From an uncultured Oscillospiraceae bacterium (lineage in GTDB: Bacteria > Bacillota > Clostridia > Oscillospirales > Acutalibacteraceae), in assembly GCA_900553525.1 (NCBI GenBank), contig USDZ01000023.1:1-15911 (forward strand): a stretch of DNA of 15,911 nucleotides. The letters run 5' to 3'. The position numbers and the translations under genes are program-made. The notes beneath the pieces are model-generated. The model saw only the letters and a program-made list of their open reading frames with translations. It ran no database searches and had not been told where the DNA came from. This document shows, one piece after another, positions 6,115 to 13,600 of this stretch (positions are counted from its first letter, which is position 1; every line of letters begins with the position of its first letter).

Positions 6115-7269
6115 TTGTGGAAAACAGGATACAAAACAGCTGTCGTGCTGGCGGTGTGCGGATTGCTGGCTGCCGGGCCGTTTGGCGGCCCCAAAGTGGC
6201 GGCCGAACCATCTTCGGTATCCGCGCAGTCGGCGGTATTGTATGAGCCGTTCTCCGGGCGGATTCTGTTTCAAAAGGACGCCCATACTCCCCGGCCCATG
6301 GCCAGCACGACCAAATTGATGACGGCGCTAATAGCGGCGGAATCGGTTCCGTTTGACCGGGATGTCCACATCACGGAGGAAGCGGTGCGGGTGGAGGGTT
6401 CGTCTATGGGCCTCCGAGCTGGTGACTGGATTTCGATGGGCGATCTCGTGACCGGTCTGCTGCTCGAGTCCGGCAATGACGCGGCGAACGCTATTGCCTT
6501 GACGGTTGCTGGGTCGCTGCCGGATTTTGCCGAGAGGATGAATGCCAAGGCCAAAGAACTCGGCATGATGGATTCGTGTTTTGTGTCGCCTTCAGGGCTC
6601 GATGGAAACGGCCATTCTTCATCCGCTTACGATATGGCTCTGTTGGGGGCCGAAGTTTTACGCCATCCGGAACTGGCTGCAATTTGTGCCATGAAATCGG
6701 CGCGGATCCAATTGGGGGATCCAAAGCACGAGGCCACGATGAGTAACCATAACCGGCTGCTTTCTTTGTATCCTTATGCTATCGGGCTAAAAACGGGATT
6801 TACAACCAAGGCAGGACGTTGTCTGGTTTCCGCCGCCCAAAAAGACGGTGTGACCTTGATCGCCGTGACATTAAAGGCTCCGGACGACTGGAACGACCAT
6901 ATAGCTTTATATGAATATGGGTTTTCCCTGACCCAGTCTTGCGCGTTGCCGCGACCTGACTTGCCGTTATTCCCGGTCTCGGGCGGGATGGAATCGAGCG
7001 TATCGCTTTCGATGGAGGAGCCTCCAAGCATTCCTTTACTGAAGGAAGAGGCAGAAAGGGTATCCTATGAGATAAAATTGCCGCGTTTTTTGATCGCACC
7101 CGTAACGCAAGGGGATCTGGTCGGAACCGTGCGATATGCGGTGGATGGAAGGGAGTTATGCACAATTTCCATAACGGCGGCGGGCTCTATCGAGCCGCGG
7201 CCGGTCGCAGGGTATGGGGAAAGGGTACAAAACCTATTTCGGGACTTGTTGCATCAGTTTCTGTTATGA
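6115..7269 (+). CDS. D-alanyl-D-alanine carboxypeptidase (S11, PBP5/DacF-like)
   Basis: Removes the terminal D-Ala from peptidoglycan pentapeptides, limiting cross-linking; acts outside the membrane. Of 384 residues, the first 30 or so form a signal peptide (K3 and K7, hydrophobic VVLAVCGLLAA, cleavage likely after VAA near 30). The three penicillin-binding motifs are present: S64-T-T-K67, S119-G-N121 and K226-T-G228. The last 120 or so residues match the beta-rich C-terminal domain of PBP5-type enzymes, and the extreme end may be an amphipathic anchor. The start is TTG at 6115: a stop sits just upstream in frame, and later starts would destroy the signal peptide. The ribosome binding site GGTGAT is weak and partly inside a hairpin. 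In this gerW context it is probably the sporulation-linked DacF/DacB type. Confidence 0.94.
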   Translation: MWKTGYKTAVVLAVCGLLAAGPFGGPKVAAEPSSVSAQSAVLYEPFSGRILFQKDAHTPRPMASTTKLMTALIAAESVPFDRDVHITEEAVRVEGSSMGLRAGDWISMGDLVTGLLLESGNDAANAIALTVAGSLPDFAERMNAKAKELGMMDSCFVSPSGLDGNGHSSSAYDMALLGAEVLRHPELAAICAMKSARIQLGDPKHEATMSNHNRLLSLYPYAIGLKTGFTTKAGRCLVSAAQKDGVTLIAVTLKAPDDWNDHIALYEYGFSLTQSCALPRPDLPLFPVSGGMESSVSLSMEEPPSIPLLKEEAERVSYEIKLPRFLIAPVTQGDLVGTVRYAVDGRELCTISITAAGSIEPRPVAGYGERVQNLFRDLLHQFLL

Positions 7270-7320
7270 ATTGAAAGAATCAATGACACAAAGAGCGGAT
7301 TTGTGATTTCTCCTGCATGA

Positions 7321-7371
7321 ATAAAACCGAACCTTGAGCCGGCAGGCAAAAGGTTCGGTTTTATTTGTGTC
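7321..7371. terminator. Strong bidirectional terminator after the carboxypeptidase gene
   Basis: A perfect 15-bp stem (7321-7335 with 7350-7364) closes a 14-base loop. The plus strand continues GGTTTTATTTGTGT, ending the scpAB operon. On the minus strand the stem ends in GGTTTTAT, so it can also stop transcription arriving from the SseB-domain fragment on the right. Confidence 0.88.
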
Positions 7372-7384
7372 AAGCTCTCGCCGT

Positions 7385-7732
7385 TTATTCGGCTCTTATT
7401 CCCGGAGGAATCGCGATTGGAAAAGAGGAATGAGGATCAACGACCACACCAAATTCTTTCAACAGCGGATCGTCCAACGAATTTAAAACGTTGCGCAGAT
7501 CGCCTTCGATTATAATAAATTGGCTTCTACCAATCGAAGGAAAAAAGCTTTTACAGGCGGTGATATCCGAAAATGCCGGATAGTATTTCAACTCATCGCC
7601 AGGAGTCGACAGTATCCAGAGCCGTGGATTGCCGCTTTCATCTTCCCCTGCCGGCGTGGAATAATATAGAGTCTTATCGGCGTTTATATTGACAAACTGA
7701 CGAATGGATATTTCCTTGTTTTGCAGTTGCAT
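7385..7732 (-). pseudogene. SseB-domain protein, N-terminally truncated remnant
   Basis: The open frame gives about 115 residues from the first native-looking ATG (7732). The part LKYYPAFSDITACKSFFPSI followed by FGVVVDPHSSFPIAI and a closing IPPGIRAE resembles the N-terminal domain of SseB-family proteins (residues 50-115), whose molecular role is poorly defined. No ribosome binding site precedes 7732. Upstream the frame continues straight into the reverse strand of an IS110 transposase remnant, so the original promoter and N-terminus seem lost. The segment looks more A/T-rich than its neighbours. It could still be a short intact gene, but the abrupt junction argues for a broken one. The SseB assignment is moderate. 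Confidence 0.5.
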
Positions 7733-7739
7733 GCAGGTA

Positions 7740-8186
7740 GTCGTCCATTTAGGAGACTTCACTCGGTTTGCCTCCCCGGACAAGCTGTTGGCCTACGCTG
7801 GAATGTCTCCTTCTACCTATCAGTCCGGACAGCTTAAAAACTGCTACCCTCATATGGAGAAACGTGGTTCACGCTATCTGCGCTATGCCCTTTACAATGC
7901 GACCAAGTATGTCTGCCTCTGGGACCCGACCTTTTCCGCTTACTTGGCCAAGAAACTGACTGAGGGCAAACACTACAATGTTGCTCTTTCCCATGCCTCC
8001 AAGAAATTGGTGCGTTTGATTTTTGCTATGGAGAAATCCAGACAGCCGTACCGCATAGCGCCGTTATTCCGCCTCCTTATCCTGTTAGTCTGTGCTGGGG
8101 TCCTCCCGGACCTCTATTTTGCTATACCCTTTTTCAACCATCTACTTTCTTTGCCACCGCCGTCCCTTTTCGGGGTTGACTTCTAA
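7740..8186 (+). pseudogene. IS110-family transposase, C-terminal fragment
   Basis: Residues matching the Transposase_20 (IS116/IS110/IS902) domain run from HLGDFTRFASPDKLLAYAGM through STYQSGQLK, MEKRGSRYLRYALYNATKY and HASKKLVRLIFAMEKS, to about 8055. The serine in YQSG corresponds to the catalytic serine region of IS110 enzymes. The DEDD (RuvC-like) N-terminal domain is absent, so the fragment cannot be active. Beyond QPYR the frame reads leucine-rich sequence unlike the family; a TAG at 8056-8058 in the next frame may mark the original end, which would imply a small frameshift. There is no start codon or ribosome binding site of its own. Confidence 0.8.
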
Positions 8187-8205
8187 TAGTTAATCTTTCG
8201 TGAAA
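7740..8205 (+). mobile_element. IS110-family insertion sequence remnant (right part)
   Basis: The segment holds the C-terminal half of an IS110-family transposase followed by about 140 bases that look like the element's non-coding right end, finishing near 8205. The left end, the start codon and the whole N-terminal nuclease domain are missing. The left boundary is placed at about 7740, where transposase similarity gives way to the SseB-like frame. The right boundary is approximate, since IS110 elements lack conspicuous terminal inverted repeats. Confidence 0.7.
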
Positions 8206-8207
8206 TG

Positions 8208-8241
8208 AAAAAAGCCCGAAGGCTTTTGCAAAACTTCGGGC
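8208..8241 (-). terminator. Terminator-like hairpin 1
   Basis: An 8-bp GC-rich stem (8214-8221 with 8234-8241) closes a 12-base loop. On the minus strand it is followed by TTTTTT (8208-8213), the form of a Rho-independent terminator. No intact minus-strand gene directly upstream clearly owns it. Confidence 0.65.
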
Positions 8242-8253
8242 GGTTAAACGCAA

Positions 8254-8291
8254 AAACGGCAGACAAGTTTTTAGCAACTTGTCTGCCGTTT
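8254..8291 (-). terminator. Terminator-like hairpin 2 (perfect 16-bp stem)
   Basis: A perfect 16-bp stem (8254-8269 with 8276-8291) closes a 6-base loop. On the minus strand the stem runs into GCCGTTTTTGCGTTT, giving a short T-tract; the plus side has none. It may be a second terminator for the tRNA-ddh-tRNA unit, or the remnant of a lost gene's 3' end. Confidence 0.55.
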
Positions 8292-8395
8292 GAAGCAGTT
8301 ATTCTGTTGTACGGGAGTTCAAATCTATCCGCAAAGCAAAAACAGCCGTTTTATATCTACGAATATGCATCTTGAAATCCCGGCGTTTGGGTAGC

Positions 8396-8421
8396 AAAAA
8401 ACCCCGATAAAATCGGGGTTT
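8396..8421 (-). terminator. Terminator of the tRNA-Ser(GCU) transcript
   Basis: A 10-bp stem (8399-8408 with 8412-8421) with a 3-base loop contains CCCCGAT/ATCGGGG. On the minus strand it ends in TTTTTT (8396-8401). It lies about 33 nt past the tRNA 3' end. Confidence 0.85.
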
Positions 8422-8453
8422 ATGCGGAACATATCTTTTTTATGTTCCTATTA

Positions 8454-8544
8454 TGGCGGAGAAGGAGGGACTCGAACCCTCGCGCCGGTTACCCGACCTA
8501 CGCCCTTAGCAGGGGCGCCTCGTCACCAACTTGAGTACTTCTCC
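8454..8544 (-). tRNA. tRNA-Ser, anticodon GCU
   Basis: The 91-nt gene folds as a serine tRNA. The acceptor arms GGAGAAG and CTTCTCC pair fully, and the gene-encoded CCA is at 8454-8456. The anticodon GCT is read at 8508-8510 in the loop CTGCTAA. The long variable arm (GTCGG/CCGGC around GTAA) is typical of serine tRNAs, and the T-arm has GAGGGTTCGAGTCCCTC. It reads AGC and AGU codons. It is last in the minus-strand unit tRNA-Ser(UGA)-ddh-tRNA-Ser(GCU). Confidence 0.97.
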
Positions 8545-8586
8545 GTATCACCCTCCGATGCGGTGAGCAGGGAGGGGAGGTATGCA

Positions 8587-8616
8587 ATTTTAAGTTCAGA
8601 CCAACCGGCGAATCAA
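8587..8616 (-). promoter_or_regulatory. Possible internal promoter for tRNA-Ser(GCU)
   Basis: On the minus strand, TTGATT (8611-8616) and TAAAAT (8587-8592) are 18 nt apart. The pair lies across the 3' end of ddh, about 40 nt before the tRNA. It could let the tRNA be transcribed independently of ddh. The matches are moderate, so chance is possible. Confidence 0.4.
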
Positions 8617-9480
8617 GTCTTCCCGTTCGCCCTCTAGAAGATGAATCGGCGGAATTTCGATCAACGTATAACATCCGGGCTGTTGTTTTATCACAGCACG
8701 GGCGGACGCCACCAAAATTTGCCCTGTCAAAGCCGGATTATTGATGCTCATGGTGAAACCCATCCGCTGGTTTTGAGTGGTACCCGAAACGCCTTTACGT
8801 TCCATGTCCACACCATGTCCCATATCCTTGAGAGCATTCACAGAAGGAACAGCCACCACATGGGTTTCATCGTGTATAAAATAGGCGTCGTTTTTAATGG
8901 CGTTGGAAACCTGCTCAAAATCTGCGCTGTCTTGCAATTCCACATATACCATCCGGCGATGGAGACCTGTTCCTAGGGGAATCGTCATGGAAAGCGCGTC
9001 TTTCACACCCGGAATAGCTTTCACAGCGACCGTATGTCCCATACTCATTCCGGGCCCAAAATTTGTATAGGTAAGCCCCTTCGGTGCCATGGCCTCGAAA
9101 AGAGCACGCACCATCGAATCGGTTCCAGGATCCCAACCGGCCGCCATAATAGAAGCACAATGGCCGGCTTTGGCGACGGCGTCCAGTTGTTCACGAACCT
9201 CATAAATAGAAGAATGGATGTCGTAGCTGTCCACCGTACAAATGCCCTGTTTCAGCAGTCCGGCAGCCATATCTGGAACCAAACGACTCGGGGCACAAAG
9301 AATTGCAACATCCACTCTATCCAAGTTATGGATTTCACGGACAACTGGCACGTTCTTCAAAGACCCCGGCGCCAGACTGCCGCTGACAATTCCCGCAAGG
9401 TGTATATCACCGCAGGTACCAAGCGCCTCATACACAGCGTGTCCAATATTTCCAAACCCCACAATGGCGGCTTTAATCAT
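8596..9480 (-). CDS. ddh: meso-Diaminopimelate D-dehydrogenase
   Basis: NADPH-dependent enzyme that makes meso-diaminopimelate from tetrahydrodipicolinate and ammonia in one step. The product serves peptidoglycan cross-links and lysine; cytoplasmic. The 294-residue protein begins with a Rossmann dinucleotide motif (VGFGNIGHAV; G8, G10, G13). The family segments are SYDIHSSIYEV, the substrate loop AAGWDPGTDSMVRALFEA and NFGPGMSMGHTVAVKAIPG. The 294-residue length is about that of the shorter clostridial forms rather than the longer Corynebacterium type. The ATG at 9480 has AGGAG 9 nt upstream. It lies between two serine tRNA genes (44 nt after one, 51 nt before the other) and is probably transcribed from the tRNA promoter at 9630-9658. 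Confidence 0.94.
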   Translation of the reverse strand: MIKAAIVGFGNIGHAVYEALGTCGDIHLAGIVSGSLAPGSLKNVPVVREIHNLDRVDVAILCAPSRLVPDMAAGLLKQGICTVDSYDIHSSIYEVREQLDAVAKAGHCASIMAAGWDPGTDSMVRALFEAMAPKGLTYTNFGPGMSMGHTVAVKAIPGVKDALSMTIPLGTGLHRRMVYVELQDSADFEQVSNAIKNDAYFIHDETHVVAVPSVNALKDMGHGVDMERKGVSGTTQNQRMGFTMSINNPALTGQILVASARAVIKQQPGCYTLIEIPPIHLLEGEREDLIRRLV

Positions 9481-9524
9481 CTTCGTGAGCTCCTATACCG
9501 CGTATTCGGCGTCTGATGAACGGA

Positions 9525-9611
9525 TGGCGGAGAGGAAGGGATTCGAACCCTTGGCTCTTGCGAGTCACTGGTTTTCAAGACCAGCTCCATAAACCGCTCG
9601 GACACCTCTCC
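9525..9611 (-). tRNA. tRNA-Ser, anticodon UGA
   Basis: An 87-nt serine tRNA: acceptor GGAGAGG pairs with CCTCTCC, CCA is encoded at 9525-9527 and the anticodon TGA is at 9575-9577 in the loop CTTGAAA. It has a long variable arm (GACTCGCAAGAGCC) and the T-loop GGGTTCGAATCCC. It reads UCA and other UCN codons. It is first in the unit with ddh and tRNA-Ser(GCU). Confidence 0.97.
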
Positions 9612-9629
9612 GTTCAAGTGACGCACACT

Positions 9630-9658
9630 ATCATACCATTTTCCATCCCGCATGTCAA
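9630..9658 (-). promoter_or_regulatory. Strong promoter of the tRNA-Ser(UGA)-ddh-tRNA-Ser(GCU) unit
   Basis: On the minus strand a consensus -35 TTGACA (9653-9658) and a -10 TATGAT (9630-9635) are separated by 17 nt. Transcription should start about 12 nt before the mature tRNA 5' end at 9611. It is the closest match to consensus in the window. Confidence 0.88.
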
Positions 9659-9694
9659 CAGAGGAATCCATTTAAGTTGGCGGAAATTTCTCCG

Positions 9695-10612
9695 TTACGT
9701 TTGGTTTATATGCTGAAATTCGCTTTTACGTTTTTCTACAGCCATTCTTCGAAAAGTAGCGGGAGGAGTCCCCATCATTTCCGTAAATATACGCGTAAAA
9801 TGCTCCGCTGTAGAGAAACCACACTGATCGGCAATATCCTTGATGGGAATCTCCGTAAAACGCAACAGTTTTTGCGCGGTTTCTATCCGATATCGGCGTA
9901 AATACTCAACGGCGGTCATACCGAGCTGCGCCTGGAACAGGCGGCTTAAAGTGGTGCGGTTTGTACCGCTGTCCGCAACGATATCCGGATAGGTTATCCT
10001 ATCCATATAATGGGTTTCAATGTAAAAAATCGCCCGTTTGACAATAGGATTTGTCACCGGCCTGGACGGATGACCCACCACCAGCTTCCCCATAAGTTTG
10101 AGTTGATAATGTGTCTCCAGCACCATGAGAAGGTTCATAAAGCCCGCCCTTGCGCGACAGCTCCAATACAAATCAGGCTGTTCGGTAAGTTGCAGTTCTA
10201 TCTCATCAAAGGCTTCCAGGACACGCGGTAAATACCGATCCAATATCGGCAGACACATACTGCCTCGGACAAAGGGAGTCAACATAAACATGTCGTGAAC
10301 ACTGGCGATATCTTGATATTGTTCGCTGCGCAGTAGATCAAATGTCATATTGATATTAAGAAACTGCGGGTGAAAGTAAACCGACATGGCCCGTAGTTTG
10401 CTTTTTCGAACCAATACAGGAGATTCCTGCTCATTAAACGTAACAAAACTTGGAGCAACGGCCGTTACATCTCCCTTTTGAGTATGTAATACGACCACGC
10501 CTTCAAGCACGAGTAAAAGCAAGAAGCCTTTACCCTGTGTGTCCATATTTTCGCAGCTTTCAAAACGGACACACCGGACCCCCGCTTTATGGCCGGGGTT
10601 TTGATGCCCCAT
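9695..10612 (-). CDS. AraC-family transcriptional regulator
   Basis: DNA-binding regulator of 305 residues from the preferred start. The N-terminal half (to about 130) looks like a small-molecule-sensing cupin-type domain. The last 100 or so residues carry the two helix-turn-helix motifs of AraC/XylS proteins: YPDIVADSGTNRTTLSRLFQ and IPIKDIADQCGFSTAEHFTR, followed by the family's closing GTPPATFRR. The ligand and targets are unknown. The ATG at 10612 has GGAG 9 nt upstream. The longer ATG at 10636 has AAGGGG directly abutting it and lies only about 10 nt from the predicted transcript start, so it is less likely but not excluded. Its own promoter sits between it and addA. No terminator follows, so read-through into the tRNA unit is possible. 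Confidence 0.9.
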   Translation of the reverse strand: MGHQNPGHKAGVRCVRFESCENMDTQGKGFLLLLVLEGVVVLHTQKGDVTAVAPSFVTFNEQESPVLVRKSKLRAMSVYFHPQFLNINMTFDLLRSEQYQDIASVHDMFMLTPFVRGSMCLPILDRYLPRVLEAFDEIELQLTEQPDLYWSCRARAGFMNLLMVLETHYQLKLMGKLVVGHPSRPVTNPIVKRAIFYIETHYMDRITYPDIVADSGTNRTTLSRLFQAQLGMTAVEYLRRYRIETAQKLLRFTEIPIKDIADQCGFSTAEHFTRIFTEMMGTPPATFRRMAVEKRKSEFQHINQT

Positions 10613-10652
10613 GGTATGGATCTCCAACTTTGTCATCCCCTTCTATCCACTA

Positions 10653-10681
10653 AGTATATAAGGGGAAGAGAAAAGTTTCAA
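10653..10681 (-). promoter_or_regulatory. Promoter of the AraC-family regulator gene
   Basis: On the minus strand, TTGAAA (10676-10681) and TATACT (10653-10658) have a 17-nt spacer. The -35 begins only about 10 nt after the addA stop codon, with no terminator between, so the regulator may also receive transcripts from the addBA operon. Confidence 0.75.
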
Positions 10682-10690
10682 GATACCTTG

Positions 10691-13600
10691 TCATGATGAG
10701 AGGTGCTTTTTTTGTAGGCAGCTTTTGGAAATACCGACCGATAATGTTTTCCCGAGATGAAAGGAATAGAGCAGGCAATCCGATATCGGAAGCCCAAGAG
10801 TGAGGGAAAAGGCCTCCGCGTATAAATGGAGTTGACCGGCATAGCGATGGACGAGTTCCTCGCCATCCCCAATACGATCTGTTTTGTAATCCACAATCAC
10901 GAGGGAACCTTTTTCTTCGAATATACAATCGGCGATTCCCTGTACCGTGATGCAGTCCTGCCGGCTGTCTTCCGGGGCTGCCAAGTCAGGAAAAAAATAT
11001 GCAGCGGGCCGCTCCATGGTGAAGGCCAGTTCACGCATACAGCGCGGGGAACGCCGGATCCGTTCGTAGAGAGGACTTGCGAAGAAGCGGCGAAGTTTGG
11101 CGAAATCCAGGCTTTCCCCCTGCTGGCCAGTTAGAAATCCTCGAGAGACAAGACGCTGTGCTTCCATTTCAACATCGGCCGCAGCCAGGTCATACTGTGC
11201 GTATTGCATAAACATATGAAGAGCCGTGCCTCGTTCCGCCGGAGTTAGGCCGGTTTTTCCCAGAAAAGCCGGTCGCCTGTTTGCAACAGCTTCCCGTTTT
11301 AAAACACGGTTGGTTATATCTGAAGCGGCGATCTTTGCCGGAAGGGAAGACATTGCCGTGTAAGGATACCGATAGGCGATCCGCTCCCGAATATGGGCAA
11401 CCAAATGCGGATCCGCATCCAAAGGAGTCTCCGTCTGCCGGAACTCAGACTCTGACTGAGGAACGGGCAGGCAGTCGATACGCCAGGAGGTCTGACACGG
11501 CAATATCGGCAAAGACTCGGATCCGGCCTTTTGACGCAGAATGGATGCGGATGGATGCCTCAGCGCCGCCGAGAGAACCCAATCTCCCAGGCTTCCCGCA
11601 TCCAATACGGAATATGCCGGCAGAACCTCCGCCTGATTTAATCCAGAAGCGAGCGCCACCAATCGGGAGTTCGGATTTTTGACAGACATAGTGAGGATCA
11701 ACTTTTCTCTTGCTCTGGTCATGGCTACATATAGAATCCGAAGTTCTTCCGCCCGTTCACTGCGGCGGATGGACAGAGAGGCCGCTTGCCGGGGCAGTGT
11801 ATCGAAACGGTTATAGGTTTTGGGGTCGCGGCGTGTCATGCCGACTCCCAGCATGGGATGGAGGAGAAGATCCTCCCGCGTGGAAGCCGAATTGAAAGCA
11901 TTTCCGAGACCGGCCAGGAAGACCACGGGGTACTCAAGTCCCTTGCTGTGATGGATGCTGAGTATTTGCACGGTGTCTGTGTGGCCGGATAAAACAGCGG
12001 GGGACAGGTCCAACTGTTGTTCTTCCATCCGGTCAAGATATCGGATGAAGGCGGCCAAGCCTCGAAATCCGTTTTCTTCAAAATGCCGGGCGTATTCCTG
12101 TAAGAGACGGAGATTGGCTAGTTTTTGCTCTCCGCCGCGGCGTACACGCATCACAGCGGGCAGAGCGGTGTCTTCATACAAGCGGGTGAGTAGGCGGTCT
12201 ATGGGCATAGTAGAGGCGAGAGTACGGTACAGCGTCATCCGACAGAGGAATGCACGGCATCGATCCGGTAAATCTCCGTCCTTTTCAGTTCCTTGCCGTC
12301 CGGCCATACGGTTCAACGCCGTAAAAAGGGCATGATGGGGTTCCAGAAGTCGTATTGCCGCCAGATCATCGGGGGTGAAGCCATAAATCGGAGAAAGCAA
12401 TACCGCCAGGAGAGGGATATCCAGGAGCGGATTGTCAATCACCCGGAGCATGGACAGAGCAAGGGATATCTCCGGAGTTGCGAAAAGCCCCCGGTCTCCT
12501 GCCGCCGTCACCGGTATTCCAGCCCTGGTCAGCGCAGCCGCATAGGTGTCGGAGTGGCCCTTTTTACTGCGCAGAAGAATACAGAAATCCCCATATCTGG
12601 CGGGGCGCGTCATACCGCTTTCCGTGACCGACAGATTTCCCACCAGTTCTCCGATTCGCTGGGCGATCCATCGGGCTTCCCCTGCATTCCGGCTATCCAG
12701 GGGATCGTCACTGGTGTCGGCGTCGAAAAGGCAAAGTTCGGTTTCATATCCCATTCCGACAGGATAAGATGCAGATGGAACCAACGCCTCCCGATCCCCA
12801 TAGGCGATATCGGAGGACTCCTTGGACATCAGTTGGCGGAACAGAAAATTCACGCTGTCCGTCACCTCGGCCCGGCTTCGGAAATTATGCCCCAAGGTGA
12901 TTGTCGCCGGATAGTCTTTTCCGGTAAAATCCGGCCAGGTATCCCGTTTCCGGAGAAAAAGCTCCGGCATGGCTTGACGAAAGCCGTATATACTCTGTTT
13001 GACATCGCCGACTAAAAAGAGATTGCTTCCCTTGCGGGACAGAGCGTAGAATAGAGCATCCTGGGCGGCGTTGGTGTCCTGATATTCGTCTACAAGGATT
13101 TCGTCGAAACGGCCGGACAGCTCTTGTGCAAGCGGGGAGAGAAGGAGGGCGCCGTCTTCCCCACGGATGGTGAGAAGCCGGAGGGCGCCGTGTTCAAGGT
13201 CATGAAAATCCAGCATTTTGCGGGCCTTTTTCTTTTCTTCATAACGAGCGGCAAAGCTGCGGACAAGAGCGAATAAAGCCGCTACTAAACGGTGCAGAGC
13301 CGTCAAATCCTCCAGGCATTGCGCCTCGTTTCCCCCCAGCAGACCGGGCAAAGGCCGAACCAGTTTTTTCACTTTACTGCGAAGATTTTTAATCCGTTCC
13401 TTAGCTGCATCGTCTGTACAAGTACGCACCGGTTTGAGCGGGGCAAGCGCGATTCTCGACAAATCGTATGGAATCTGGTCCCATACACAGTTTGGAGATA
13501 GGATCTGCTCCAGCGTATCGTCAATCGCCTGCCGATCCTCCTCCAGCGCCGGCCGATATTTGTCCGTCAAAACAGCATCGCCATCCGTCTGCTGCAGTGC

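Larger units (their letters stand above)
8206..8398. other. Gene-free stretch with hairpins between the IS110 scar and the tRNA
   Basis: No plausible gene is seen here. It contains two strong hairpins, listed separately, and about 105 bases (8292-8398) with no recognisable feature. It may be the remains of sequence lost when the IS110 element decayed, or simply the region downstream of the tRNA gene. Confidence 0.6.

Noticed and set aside
8308..8336. GGGAGTTCAAATC, resembling a tRNA T-arm and so a possible attachment-site scar
   Set aside because: The arms do not pair properly and no acceptor or anticodon arm is present.
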